Source: Candidatus Microgenomates bacterium
GTDB taxonomy: Bacteria > Patescibacteriota > Microgenomatia > UBA1406 > GWC2-37-13
Assembly (NCBI GenBank): GCA_016178125.1
Contig: JACOTV010000119.1
Coordinates: 1-13,113 of the forward strand
Direction: 5' to 3'
Length of the DNA stretch: 13,113 nucleotides
Shown here: in pieces, positions 1 through 6,341 of the stretch
How the letters are laid out: every line of letters begins with the position of its first letter
How positions within the stretch are numbered: position 1 is the stretch's first letter
The notes under the pieces: generated by a model
The model's input: the letters and a program-made list of their open reading frames with translations, nothing else
The model's database searches: none
Told to the model about the DNA's origin: nothing
Made by a program: the position numbers and the translations under genes

Positions 1-1852
1 CCTGCAGTTTCTTCACTTCTGCTTCCTTCTGGTCGGGTAAAACACCAGCCAGAATTCGATCAATCCCGAGTTGTTGTCCGATCGCCTCGGCGGTGCGCTT
101 GTTGTCTCCGGTTATCATAACGACTTCTATTCCACGCGCCTTAAGTGCTGCTATCCCTTCTCTTGCGGAGTCTTTAATCGTATCAGCGACTGCGATCAGA
201 CCGGCGGCGGATTTGTTATATCCGACAATCATTACCGTTTTTCCTTCTGCCTCCAGGCGGATCATTGCAGACTCATACGAAGCGGTGTTGATATTTTCGA
301 GCTTCATTAGTCCCCTATTGCCAAAATAAATCTTCTTTGTTCCAATCGTTCCTTCGACCCCGTGACCTGCGACGGCCCTAAATGCGCTCACTTTTTTCAG
401 TTTAAGATTTGAGTCTTCGGCTTTTTTTACAATCGCGTCTGCTAACGAATGTTCAGAGCCCTTCTCAAGTGACGCAGCGAGTGTAAGAACCTCGTTCGGG
501 GCGATGTCAATTAACGGTACGATATCGGTTACGATCGGTTTACCGTTGGTTAAGGTCCCCGTTTTATCAAAGATCACTGTATTGATTTTATTTGCCAGTT
601 CTAAACTTTCTGCATCTTTAATGAGAATACCTTTTTCTGCGCCCTTTCCTGTTCCAACCATAATGGCCGTTGGGGTCGCAAGTCCCATTGCGCAAGGGCA
701 TGCAATAATAAGGACCGCAACCGTGTTGAGCAAAGCGTGTAAAAGTACAGGATTTGGCCCGAACATGTACCAAACGCCGAAGGTCGCAAAAGCAAGCATG
801 ATTACGACGGGCACAAAATACGAAGAAACCACATCGGCCAATCGTTGTATGGGTGCCTTACTCCCCTGAGCTTCTTGAACCAGTTTAATTATTTGAGCAA
901 GCATGGTATTTGCGCCAACGCCCGTTGCTTTGTATGTGAATGATCCAGACTTATTCATTGTTGAGCCAATGACCGTATCACCCGCATGCTTTTCGACGGG
1001 AATACTTTCCCCCGATATCATCGACTCGTCGAGCGTTGATTCACCGTCGAGAATCACGCCATCGACGGGGATTTTTTCGCCTGGCCTGACACGGACTACG
1101 TCGTTTAGTTGCACTTCGTCTATCGGTATGTCTATGTCGCGGCCATCTCTGACAACTCGTGCGGTCTTTGCCTGTAAACCGACGAGTTTTTTAATCGCAT
1201 CTGACGTGCCAGATTTTGCCTGAGCTTCAAAATAGCGTCCGAGTAAGATAAGACCAATTACAATGGTCGAAATGTCAAAGTACGGCATTGCGTCAATGCC
1301 GGTTTTCATAATTACATGGCCAAAAAAGGTAGCAAAAACCGAGTATGCGAATGCGACGCTTGTCCCGAGTGCAACGAGAGTATCCATATTTGACGTTCGG
1401 CGTTTTAGTGCGGCTATTGCTGTTTTATAAAATTCAGAGCCCGCCCAAAACTGCACAGGAGTTGCAAGAAGAAGCTGGACTCTAAAGTCCTGTAAAAAGC
1501 CAGGAGCGGTGTTCACGAGTCCGGGAAACGATCCCCATAATATCAACGCGCCCAATCCTAAACTAACCATTACTTTTGTTCTGAGAAGGGTGAGTCCTTT
1601 GCGTTTTTCTTCCTCGATGGTTTGGTCGGTCTTTTCGTTTAGGTCGAGGGTATATCCCACGTTTGCAACAGCTTGTGCTAAATCGTCGGTGCTGCACTCG
1701 CTGTCGTCGAAGGTTACTGTTGCCTTCTCGGTCGCAAGGTTTACTACTGCGTCTGTTACCCCGGGGACTTTTTTAAGAGCCCGTTCATTTACGCGAATAC
1801 ATGACGCGCAGTGAATACCTTTAACCGGAAACGTCTTTTTTATTTTTGCCAT
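1..1852 (-). CDS. copA: Cu(I)-exporting P1B-type ATPase CopA, 3' end cut by window edge
   Basis: This is a P-type ATPase that pumps Cu(I) out of the cytoplasm using ATP. The visible 617 residues begin with one heavy-metal-associated domain (residues ~5-70) carrying GIHCASC (Cys15, Cys18). Membrane helices follow, including NMDTLVALGT (~155-164). The actuator loop has SGES (280-283). The metal-transport helix carries CPC (385-387), which is typical of Cu(I)/Ag(I) pumps. The phosphorylation motif DKTGTLT starts at Asp429, and MITGDN lies at ~579-584. The hinge GDGxND motif and the last two helices would lie beyond base 1. The usual SEHPL signature reads SEHSL here (His468-Ser469). ATG 1852 lies one base after the TAG of the cupredoxin gene and has no clear Shine-Dalgarno sequence, so translation is probably coupled. 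It is the fourth gene of the csoR operon. Copper specificity rests on CPC, the GxxCxxC domain and the csoR context. Confidence 0.96.
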   Translation of the reverse strand, partial: MAKIKKTFPVKGIHCASCIRVNERALKKVPGVTDAVVNLATEKATVTFDDSECSTDDLAQAVANVGYTLDLNEKTDQTIEEEKRKGLTLLRTKVMVSLGLGALILWGSFPGLVNTAPGFLQDFRVQLLLATPVQFWAGSEFYKTAIAALKRRTSNMDTLVALGTSVAFAYSVFATFFGHVIMKTGIDAMPYFDISTIVIGLILLGRYFEAQAKSGTSDAIKKLVGLQAKTARVVRDGRDIDIPIDEVQLNDVVRVRPGEKIPVDGVILDGESTLDESMISGESIPVEKHAGDTVIGSTMNKSGSFTYKATGVGANTMLAQIIKLVQEAQGSKAPIQRLADVVSSYFVPVVIMLAFATFGVWYMFGPNPVLLHALLNTVAVLIIACPCAMGLATPTAIMVGTGKGAEKGILIKDAESLELANKINTVIFDKTGTLTNGKPIVTDIVPLIDIAPNEVLTLAASLEKGSEHSLADAIVKKAEDSNLKLKKVSAFRAVAGHGVEGTIGTKKIYFGNRGLMKLENINTASYESAMIRLEAEGKTVMIVGYNKSAAGLIAVADTIKDSAREGIAALKARGIEVVMITGDNKRTAEAIGQQLGIDRILAGVLPDQKEAEVKKLQ

Positions 1853-1853
1853 A

Positions 1854-2213
1854 CTATGTCACGATAATTTTTCCATGAAACATATTCATCCCACACGAGA
1901 TTTCGAATGTACCCTCTTTGTCAGGAGTAATAGTAATCTCTGTCGTTTGGTTAAGCGGCAAGTGCTTGCGGATTTTAAAATCCGCAAGCACGACTTCTTC
2001 TAAACACGAACTGGGGTCTTTTCGGAAATAGCGTAGCGTTACGGGTTTCCCCTTAACGACCGAAATCGTCGATGGAGAATACCCGCCGTCGACTAATATG
2101 TCGATTGAGTCATTCGTTACGGCTACTGCGGCATCATCTTTCTTCATAAGAAAATACCAATAGGTAAAACCAATTCCACCGATGCTAAATATCGCTGCTA
2201 CTATTTTATCCAT
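1854..2213 (-). CDS. Membrane-anchored cupredoxin-like copper-binding protein
   Basis: A 119-residue protein with one hydrophobic N-terminal segment (~4-23) followed by KK and a small beta-type domain (~36-119). The domain resembles the cupredoxin_1 type often found beside copA. Likely copper ligands are Cys70 (in PSSC), Cys107, Met109/Met111 and His113 in the C-terminal CGMNMFHG motif. The spacing fits a cupredoxin C-terminal Cys/His/Met loop, although the first ligand is Cys where classical blue copper proteins have His. It probably sits on the outer membrane face and holds or hands over copper exported by CopA; this role is inferred. It starts three bases after the DUF305 stop with a weak G-run (GGGGG) upstream, and its TAG is one base before the copA ATG. 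Codons 75-84 form a perfect 30-bp palindrome, listed separately. Confidence 0.88.
   Translation of the reverse strand: MDKIVAAIFSIGGIGFTYWYFLMKKDDAAVAVTNDSIDILVDGGYSPSTISVVKGKPVTLRYFRKDPSSCLEEVVLADFKIRKHLPLNQTTEITITPDKEGTFEISCGMNMFHGKIIVT
1962..1991. repeat. Perfect 30-bp palindrome inside the cupredoxin gene
   Basis: Two 15-base arms meet with no spacer; the left arm is GTGCTTGCGGATTTT. It is in register with the reading frame and covers codons 75-84 (VLADFKIRKH), so both strands encode the same ten residues here. As RNA it could form a long hairpin with a few central bases unpaired. As DNA it could extrude a cruciform or bind a symmetric dimer. No flanking target duplication is visible. 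Confidence 0.97.
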
Positions 2214-2216
2214 ATA

Positions 2217-2840
2217 TTAATACCCCCAAGCTGTGTGCCATTGCCGCATTTGACTAATCTCTGCAGTTTGCGCTGTTATGATGTCTTGCGCAAGTTTCTT
2301 CATCTCAGGTCGCTGTGTACCGCCTAAAAGCATATTGGCCATCATGACCGCCATTTGGTGGTGAGGGATCATCTCTTCAATGAAAGCCTTGTCAAAGTTT
2401 GGTGCATTTTCCAAATTTTTGGCGTCGGTGTTGTCTCCCATCATCCCCCCATGCATCTGTCCCATCATTTGAGACCCTGACCCGGCTTCATCGTCTGCAT
2501 CTTGAGGTACATCGGTTCCGTACCATGTTTTGTACCAAGTTCTCATCAGCGTGATCTCGGCAGATTGTGTTTTCTTAATATTTGCGGCTAGAGTTTTTAT
2601 CTCCGTGTGTTCTGCCTTAACCAGCGCGGAATCAGCCATAGTAATCGCATCTTGGTGATGAGGAATCATCTGTTCAATAAAATGACGATCAAGGTTATTC
2701 CCCATCGAGGTGTTAGATCGTATCCCCATCATATTCATCATCCCGCGGTTATTGGTATTGAACGCATTTGAGGCAACATAGGTTGTCACAAGTACGCCAA
2801 CTAATAGTCCGATCATTCCATACAATAGTTCTTTTTGCAT
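2217..2840 (-). CDS. Tandem DUF305 membrane protein, putative copper binding
   Basis: A 207-residue protein with an N-terminal membrane anchor (~5-24) and two copies of the DUF305 ferritin-like helical domain. Copy one holds FIEQMIPHHQDAITMA (~54-69) and ends in LMRTWYKTWYG. Copy two holds FIEEMIPHHQMAVMMA (~153-168) and ends in QMRQWHTAWGY. Met-rich stretches (MMNMM near residue 35; QMMGQMHGGMM near 125) and paired His in each MIPHHQ suggest Cu(I)/Cu(II) binding outside the cytoplasmic membrane. DUF305 proteins are often encoded in copper loci, but their chemistry is poorly defined. I chose ATG 2840 because GAGGTGA lies five bases upstream. A GTG at 2849 would give 210 residues and a 4-base overlap with csoR, but it lies within that Shine-Dalgarno sequence. 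This is the second gene of the copper operon. Confidence 0.9.
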   Translation of the reverse strand: MQKELLYGMIGLLVGVLVTTYVASNAFNTNNRGMMNMMGIRSNTSMGNNLDRHFIEQMIPHHQDAITMADSALVKAEHTEIKTLAANIKKTQSAEITLMRTWYKTWYGTDVPQDADDEAGSGSQMMGQMHGGMMGDNTDAKNLENAPNFDKAFIEEMIPHHQMAVMMANMLLGGTQRPEMKKLAQDIITAQTAEISQMRQWHTAWGY

Positions 2841-2845
2841 ACTAT

Positions 2846-2852
2846 TCACCTC
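2846..2852 (-). promoter_or_regulatory. Ribosome binding site that decides the DUF305 start
   Basis: GAGGTGA on the minus strand, five bases before ATG 2840. It contains the csoR TGA stop, so ribosomes finishing csoR end on the binding site for the next gene. This favours ATG 2840 over the overlapping GTG at 2849. Confidence 0.75.
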
Positions 2853-3118
2853 GCTTTCTTAAAAACTTCCATAACTTCCTTAATGACTGTTTCTTTTTCT
2901 CCCTTTTTGATAGCATCAGTCACGCAAGTATTCAGGTGATTCTCAAGAACAACATTACCCGTTTCTTTGAGCCCACTTTCAACAGCTTGTAGTTGGTGCA
3001 GCACCTCGATGCAATATGCATCATCTTCGATCATCTTCATTACTTTATCTAAATGCCCGCGTGAGATTTTCAGTCGGTGAAGAATGCGTTCTTTGGTGTC
3101 TTTTGGCTGGTATGTCAT
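2846..3118 (-). CDS. csoR: CsoR-family copper-sensing transcriptional repressor
   Basis: A 90-residue all-helical DUF156/CsoR protein that represses copper-resistance genes and releases DNA when Cu(I) binds. The Cu(I) ligand triad is complete: Cys36, His61 and Cys65 (in DAYCIEV and ENHLNTC). These fall at the same numbering as in Mycobacterium tuberculosis CsoR, and second-shell Tyr35 and Glu81 are also present. The His ligand argues against the formaldehyde sensor FrmR, and the downstream DUF305, cupredoxin and copA genes support copper as the signal. ATG 3118 has a strong Shine-Dalgarno sequence (AGGGGGA, five bases upstream). It is the first gene of its operon and very likely autoregulated through the inverted repeat immediately upstream. 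Confidence 0.95.
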   Translation of the reverse strand: MTYQPKDTKERILHRLKISRGHLDKVMKMIEDDAYCIEVLHQLQAVESGLKETGNVVLENHLNTCVTDAIKKGEKETVIKEVMEVFKKAR

Positions 3119-3120
3119 AG

Positions 3121-3141
3121 ATATCCCCCTGGTAGGGATAT
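3121..3141. promoter_or_regulatory. Putative CsoR operator
   Basis: An inverted repeat with arms ATATCCC and GGGATAT around seven bases. It resembles the known CsoR operator pattern of a C-run/G-run flanked by TA-rich ends. It starts two bases upstream of the csoR start codon, covers the csoR ribosome binding site, and its distal arm overlaps the -10 box, so bound CsoR would block RNA polymerase. The assignment rests on pattern and position only. Confidence 0.75.
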
Positions 3142-3168
3142 GGTAACGCGTTAAAAATAATTTGTCAA
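3140..3168 (-). promoter_or_regulatory. Sigma70-type promoter of the csoR-DUF305-cupredoxin-copA operon
   Basis: A perfect -35 TTGACA (3163-3168) is followed after exactly 17 bases by TACCAT (3140-3145, four of six matches to TATAAT). The -10 box shares bases with the operator. The predicted start, about seven bases downstream, leaves a leader of roughly 14 bases containing the csoR Shine-Dalgarno sequence. Confidence 0.8.
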
Positions 3169-3178
3169 GGAGAGAGTT

Positions 3179-3187
3179 TGTTATAAT
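3179..3187 (+). promoter_or_regulatory. Extended -10 promoter of the MFS gene
   Basis: TGTTATAAT is a perfect extended -10 element. No good -35 lies 16-18 bases upstream, which is common with extended -10 promoters. The -10 ends 11 bases before ATG 3199, so transcription should begin only about four or five bases before the start codon. The region where a -35 would lie overlaps the csoR -35 on the other strand. Confidence 0.7.
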
Positions 3188-3198
3188 GCAATTACCCT

Positions 3199-4398
3199 AT
3201 GCAAAAACGTTCTGTACACGAAAAGAACAAATACGGTAACAATACCTTTTTTATAGGACTCCTCAGTTTTTTTGGCGGCATCAGTCAAGACATCATCATT
3301 CCGATTCTTCCACTCTACTTATCAAGTGTGCTTCATTTGGATAAATCGTTTATCGGACTCACCGAAGGGTTGGTCACCAGTAGCGCCAGCATATTTAAGG
3401 TAGTGTCTGGATATCTGTCAGACAGGCTTCATAAGAATAAAGCGATTGTTTTTTTTGGATATTTTCTCTCCATGGTGGGGCGGCCACTTTTGGCGCTCAC
3501 GTCGTCTGCGGGCGCGATCTTATTCCTTAGATTTTTAGATGGCATTGGAAAAGGTATAAAAGACTCGCCTAAAGACGCTCTGATTGCTGATTCAACAAAA
3601 AAAGAAAGTCGCGGTCGGGGATTTGGGATCGTACGTGCGCTCGATACGTTGGGATCGGTAGTTGGTCCCCTCCTGCTATTTGCGCTCTTGTACTTGTTGC
3701 ACAACAATCAACTGAAGTACCACTATATATTCTTTATCGCAGCGATCCCTCTGGTAATAACTCTTTCGATCATTGTGTTGTTCGTTCGTGAGGTTCCATG
3801 GGTGAATAAGAGGAGCACTGAAAAGATTTCCTTTTCATTGCCAAAGCATTTTTATTACTTTCTCGCGATAGTGGTTTTGTTTTCACTTGGGAATTCGTCT
3901 GACACGTTCCTTATTCTTCGCGCACAAAATGTTGGGGTCGGGCTGTTGGCCATTCCCCTGGTATATGCACTTTTTAATTTCATCTATGCATCGGCATCGA
4001 TTCCTTTGGGTAGTTTATCTGACAAAATTGGCCGAGAGAAAGTAATTCTTATCGGGTGGATATCATATGCTATCGCCTACTTAGGATTTGGGTTCGCCAA
4101 ACACGGATATCAGATTTGGTTGCTGTTTGCGTTTTATGGTATTTATTACGCGACCACTGAAGGCGTGGCAAAAGCCTTTGTCGCAGATATCGTTGTTCCA
4201 GAATACCGAGGAAGGGCATATGGCGTATATAACGCCGTTGTTGGATTGGTCACTCTTCCGGCGAGTCTTATTGCGGGGTTGTTGTGGGATAAAGTAAATC
4301 CCGCAGCTCCGTTTATGTTTGGCGCTCTGATGGCTACAATTGCGGCGGTCGTGCTGGTTGTTTTCACCCGACTATATCGCCCACGTGCGTTAGCGTAG
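3199..4398 (+). CDS. MFS transporter, probably leaderless mRNA
   Basis: A 399-residue Major Facilitator Superfamily secondary transporter with about 12 membrane helices. The conserved loop motif occurs in both halves: GYLSDRLHKNK (71-81) and GSLSDKIGREK (271-281). A second pair also shows the internal duplication: DALIADS with SRGRGFG (126-143) and KAFVADI with YRGRAYG (325-342). The substrate cannot be read from sequence. Divergence from a copper operon makes a metal- or stress-related substrate possible but unproven. ATG 3199 is the only reasonable start: an in-frame TAA lies at 3184-3186, no Shine-Dalgarno sequence is present, and the -10 box is 11 bases upstream. The last 35 bases overlap the 3' end of the convergent PIG-L gene, and no terminator hairpin with a T-run is visible after the stop. 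Confidence 0.92.
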   Translation: MQKRSVHEKNKYGNNTFFIGLLSFFGGISQDIIIPILPLYLSSVLHLDKSFIGLTEGLVTSSASIFKVVSGYLSDRLHKNKAIVFFGYFLSMVGRPLLALTSSAGAILFLRFLDGIGKGIKDSPKDALIADSTKKESRGRGFGIVRALDTLGSVVGPLLLFALLYLLHNNQLKYHYIFFIAAIPLVITLSIIVLFVREVPWVNKRSTEKISFSLPKHFYYFLAIVVLFSLGNSSDTFLILRAQNVGVGLLAIPLVYALFNFIYASASIPLGSLSDKIGREKVILIGWISYAIAYLGFGFAKHGYQIWLLFAFYGIYYATTEGVAKAFVADIVVPEYRGRAYGVYNAVVGLVTLPASLIAGLLWDKVNPAAPFMFGALMATIAAVVLVVFTRLYRPRALA

Positions 4399-5170
4399 CT
4401 TGCGCTTTGACAATGTATTCAAACGGTTGCGCAGACATAAAGAACCACATAGGGATCGGGCCAATGGTGACTCCGGGGGCAAGTGCACTCATTTGTGATT
4501 GGTAACAGTAAATCGATCGTATCTTCTTAATAACGCTTGAGCCGATAAAAAGTTTATGTGTTGGGGCCGTGCGCTTACTGAGCGCGCCGCCCGAAAGTCG
4601 TTTTACCAGGCGGGCGGCGCGATGTATCGCTTCGGGGCGAACTGCATACCAAAGCGCTGTTTTCGGGTACGACTTTTTAACGACTTCGGTCACCGCCTCG
4701 GCACATGCGATGTGGTCGGGGTGGCCGTACCACCCTTCAAGATCAAACGTAATGACCAGATCAGGCTGGACCGTTTTAATGGCTGCGTCAATATCTTTTT
4801 TTAACGCATTTTTTTTGGTAGTAAGGGTTTCGTCTTGGTAGTTCAAATGAATCAAATCCTTAACGCCCGTTATGTGTAATACCTTTGCAAGCTCGGCCCG
4901 GCGGATTGCGGGAAGATGCACGTCTGCGATTCGTTTATCGTTCCCCTTCTCGCCCTGAGTAAGCGTCATCAGGGTGATGTGTTTTCCCATTGCCGCGACT
5001 TGTGCCATAATGCCTCCGGCAAGTACGGTTTCGTCGTCCATGTGGGAAAATATGAGTAGGATATTCTTATATCTCTCAATATTAATTGAAGGAAGAAGCA
5101 GGTCGTTAAATGCCACCATGCATCCGACCCATATGAGTGCTACGATTACGATGAGTACGACAGGGACCAT
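4364..5170 (-). CDS. PIG-L family de-N-acetylase, membrane anchored
   Basis: A 268-residue zinc hydrolase of the PIG-L/LmbE/MshB family, which removes the N-acetyl group from GlcNAc-type sugars. It has an N-terminal transmembrane helix (~3-21), then FSHMDDE (42-47) in place of the usual AHPDDE, and YGHPDH (148-153). By comparison with MshB, His43, Asp46 and His153 are likely zinc ligands and Asp45 the general base. The Pro-to-Met change in the first motif leaves all metal and catalytic residues in place. The N-terminal anchor recalls eukaryotic PIG-L and suggests a lipid-linked substrate. The start overlaps the 3' end of the upstream glycosyltransferase gene by 25 bases, so the two are probably coupled. 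It is the last gene of the glycan operon, and its 3' end overlaps the MFS gene antisense. It contains an 11-bp GC-rich inverted repeat. Confidence 0.9.
   Translation of the reverse strand: MVPVVLIVIVALIWVGCMVAFNDLLLPSINIERYKNILLIFSHMDDETVLAGGIMAQVAAMGKHITLMTLTQGEKGNDKRIADVHLPAIRRAELAKVLHITGVKDLIHLNYQDETLTTKKNALKKDIDAAIKTVQPDLVITFDLEGWYGHPDHIACAEAVTEVVKKSYPKTALWYAVRPEAIHRAARLVKRLSGGALSKRTAPTHKLFIGSSVIKKIRSIYCYQSQMSALAPGVTIGPIPMWFFMSAQPFEYIVKAQATLTHVGDIVG
4583..4621. repeat. GC-rich 11-bp inverted repeat inside the PIG-L gene
   Basis: CGCGCCGCCCG (4583-4593) is perfectly complementary to CGGGCGGCGCG (4611-4621) across a 17-base loop. It encodes parts of HRAAR and GGA in the deacetylase. It is much more GC-rich than its surroundings and would form a very stable hairpin in the operon mRNA. 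No T-run follows, so it is not a normal terminator. Confidence 0.85.
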
Positions 5171-6336
5171 TGGGGAGCGATATGGATAAATAACTGTTCA
5201 ATGTCGGAGACTACTTTATTCCAGCGGTACTTGGCAAACGCTGTTTTGTTGTGTTTTTTCATAGCCATCACTGCGGGGCTTTTAAGGTTGTCAATGACGA
5301 AATTGATCTTTTCGGCGGTTTGTACATGATTGTTAGTCGGGACGAGATACCCATTTATGCCGTCTTTTATAAGCCGCGCAGTCCCCGTGTTATCGGCGCA
5401 TACTGCCGGAATTCCTTGGCTCAGTCCTTCTTTAACAGCGATGGGATCTACTTCATATTTACTGGTATGAAGCATAAGAGACGCGTGTCGCAGGAGATAA
5501 TATTTGTCGGCCCCTGTTACTTGATCGGCAAATATGACCCGCTCTTCAAGGTCGAGGTTATGCACCAAGTTCAGCAGCTTTTCATAATAGTCAGGGTATT
5601 CAAGCCGTCCCATGATAAGGAGTCTATAAGGAGCTTGTACATATTGCATAGCGTTGACTGCGGTCTCAATATTTTTAGTCGGGTGAACGCGAGAAAGCAT
5701 CACCACATACGACCCCACGTCTGACGCGAGTTGTTTAATCGCAGGCGACGCATCGGCGGTTTTGTCAAAGGCAATGTCCTCGACACCATTTGGTATGACG
5801 GTTATAAGTGCGGGATTAATATGTTCCGCAATCATTTGTTCCTTTTCCCACTCCGCAACAGCCTGCACTGCATCAACCGTATGATTGATGAGAAACCCGC
5901 CAACAAGGTGTGCGCATTTCTTAACTATCCGTTTCCATGGTTCAAAACTTTCCCATATAGGGGTAAACCCGCCGTGGGGAGTAAGCACAATCGCTGTCTT
6001 TTTGTGTCCCAGAAGACTCAGCACGAAGGCGTATGCGATAACGGGCAAGATGGGCGCAAGTGAGAAATTATTCAGAAGCACAACATCGGCGTCATGCCAC
6101 GGGATATTTGGGAAAAACGCACCATGAACTGTGGCGTATCTGATTATTCGCATTCCTTTTACTTCGTCATGGTTGGGTAATACGTTTTCATCGGTTAGGG
6201 TATCTGTGGAGGTATGCACCGTTATATCCCATTCTTCGAGATTAAATCGGCCGTATGTCTCAAGCAGACACGTTTCGATACCCGCAACGACCGGGTGAAA
6301 GTATTTATTTACAATATGTAATTGTTTCTTTTTCAT
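5146..6336 (-). CDS. GT4-type glycosyltransferase (GT-B fold)
   Basis: A 396-residue retaining glycosyltransferase that moves a sugar from a nucleotide-sugar donor. The N-terminal acceptor domain begins with HIVNKYFHPVVAGIE (7-21), a GT4 opening in which the usual Gly-Gly-rich loop is reduced to VAGIE. The linker region reads ITVIPNGV (178-185). The donor domain has LSRVHPTKNIE (214-224) and an E-x7-E motif, Glu295 to Glu303 (EVDPIAVKEG), which normally binds the nucleotide-sugar. Neither the sugar nor the acceptor can be predicted. It starts five bases after the GNAT gene and overlaps the following PIG-L gene by 25 bases, forming one of two GT4-PIG-L pairs in the operon, so the deacetylase may act on the sugar added here. 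The ATG has no clear Shine-Dalgarno sequence. Confidence 0.9.
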   Translation of the reverse strand: MKKKQLHIVNKYFHPVVAGIETCLLETYGRFNLEEWDITVHTSTDTLTDENVLPNHDEVKGMRIIRYATVHGAFFPNIPWHDADVVLLNNFSLAPILPVIAYAFVLSLLGHKKTAIVLTPHGGFTPIWESFEPWKRIVKKCAHLVGGFLINHTVDAVQAVAEWEKEQMIAEHINPALITVIPNGVEDIAFDKTADASPAIKQLASDVGSYVVMLSRVHPTKNIETAVNAMQYVQAPYRLLIMGRLEYPDYYEKLLNLVHNLDLEERVIFADQVTGADKYYLLRHASLMLHTSKYEVDPIAVKEGLSQGIPAVCADNTGTARLIKDGINGYLVPTNNHVQTAEKINFVIDNLKSPAVMAMKKHNKTAFAKYRWNKVVSDIEQLFIHIAPQWSLSYSS

Positions 6337-6341
6337 AGTGA

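Noticed and set aside
504..869. Open frame of 121 codons on the plus strand
   Set aside because: It is antisense to the CPC and DKTGT region of copA and its low-complexity translation has no family features.
2841..2849. GTG 2849 as the DUF305 start
   Set aside because: It lies inside the GAGGTGA ribosome binding site that is properly spaced for ATG 2840. It cannot be fully excluded.
5251..5724. Open frame of 157 codons on the plus strand
   Set aside because: It is antisense to the donor domain of a clear GT4 gene.
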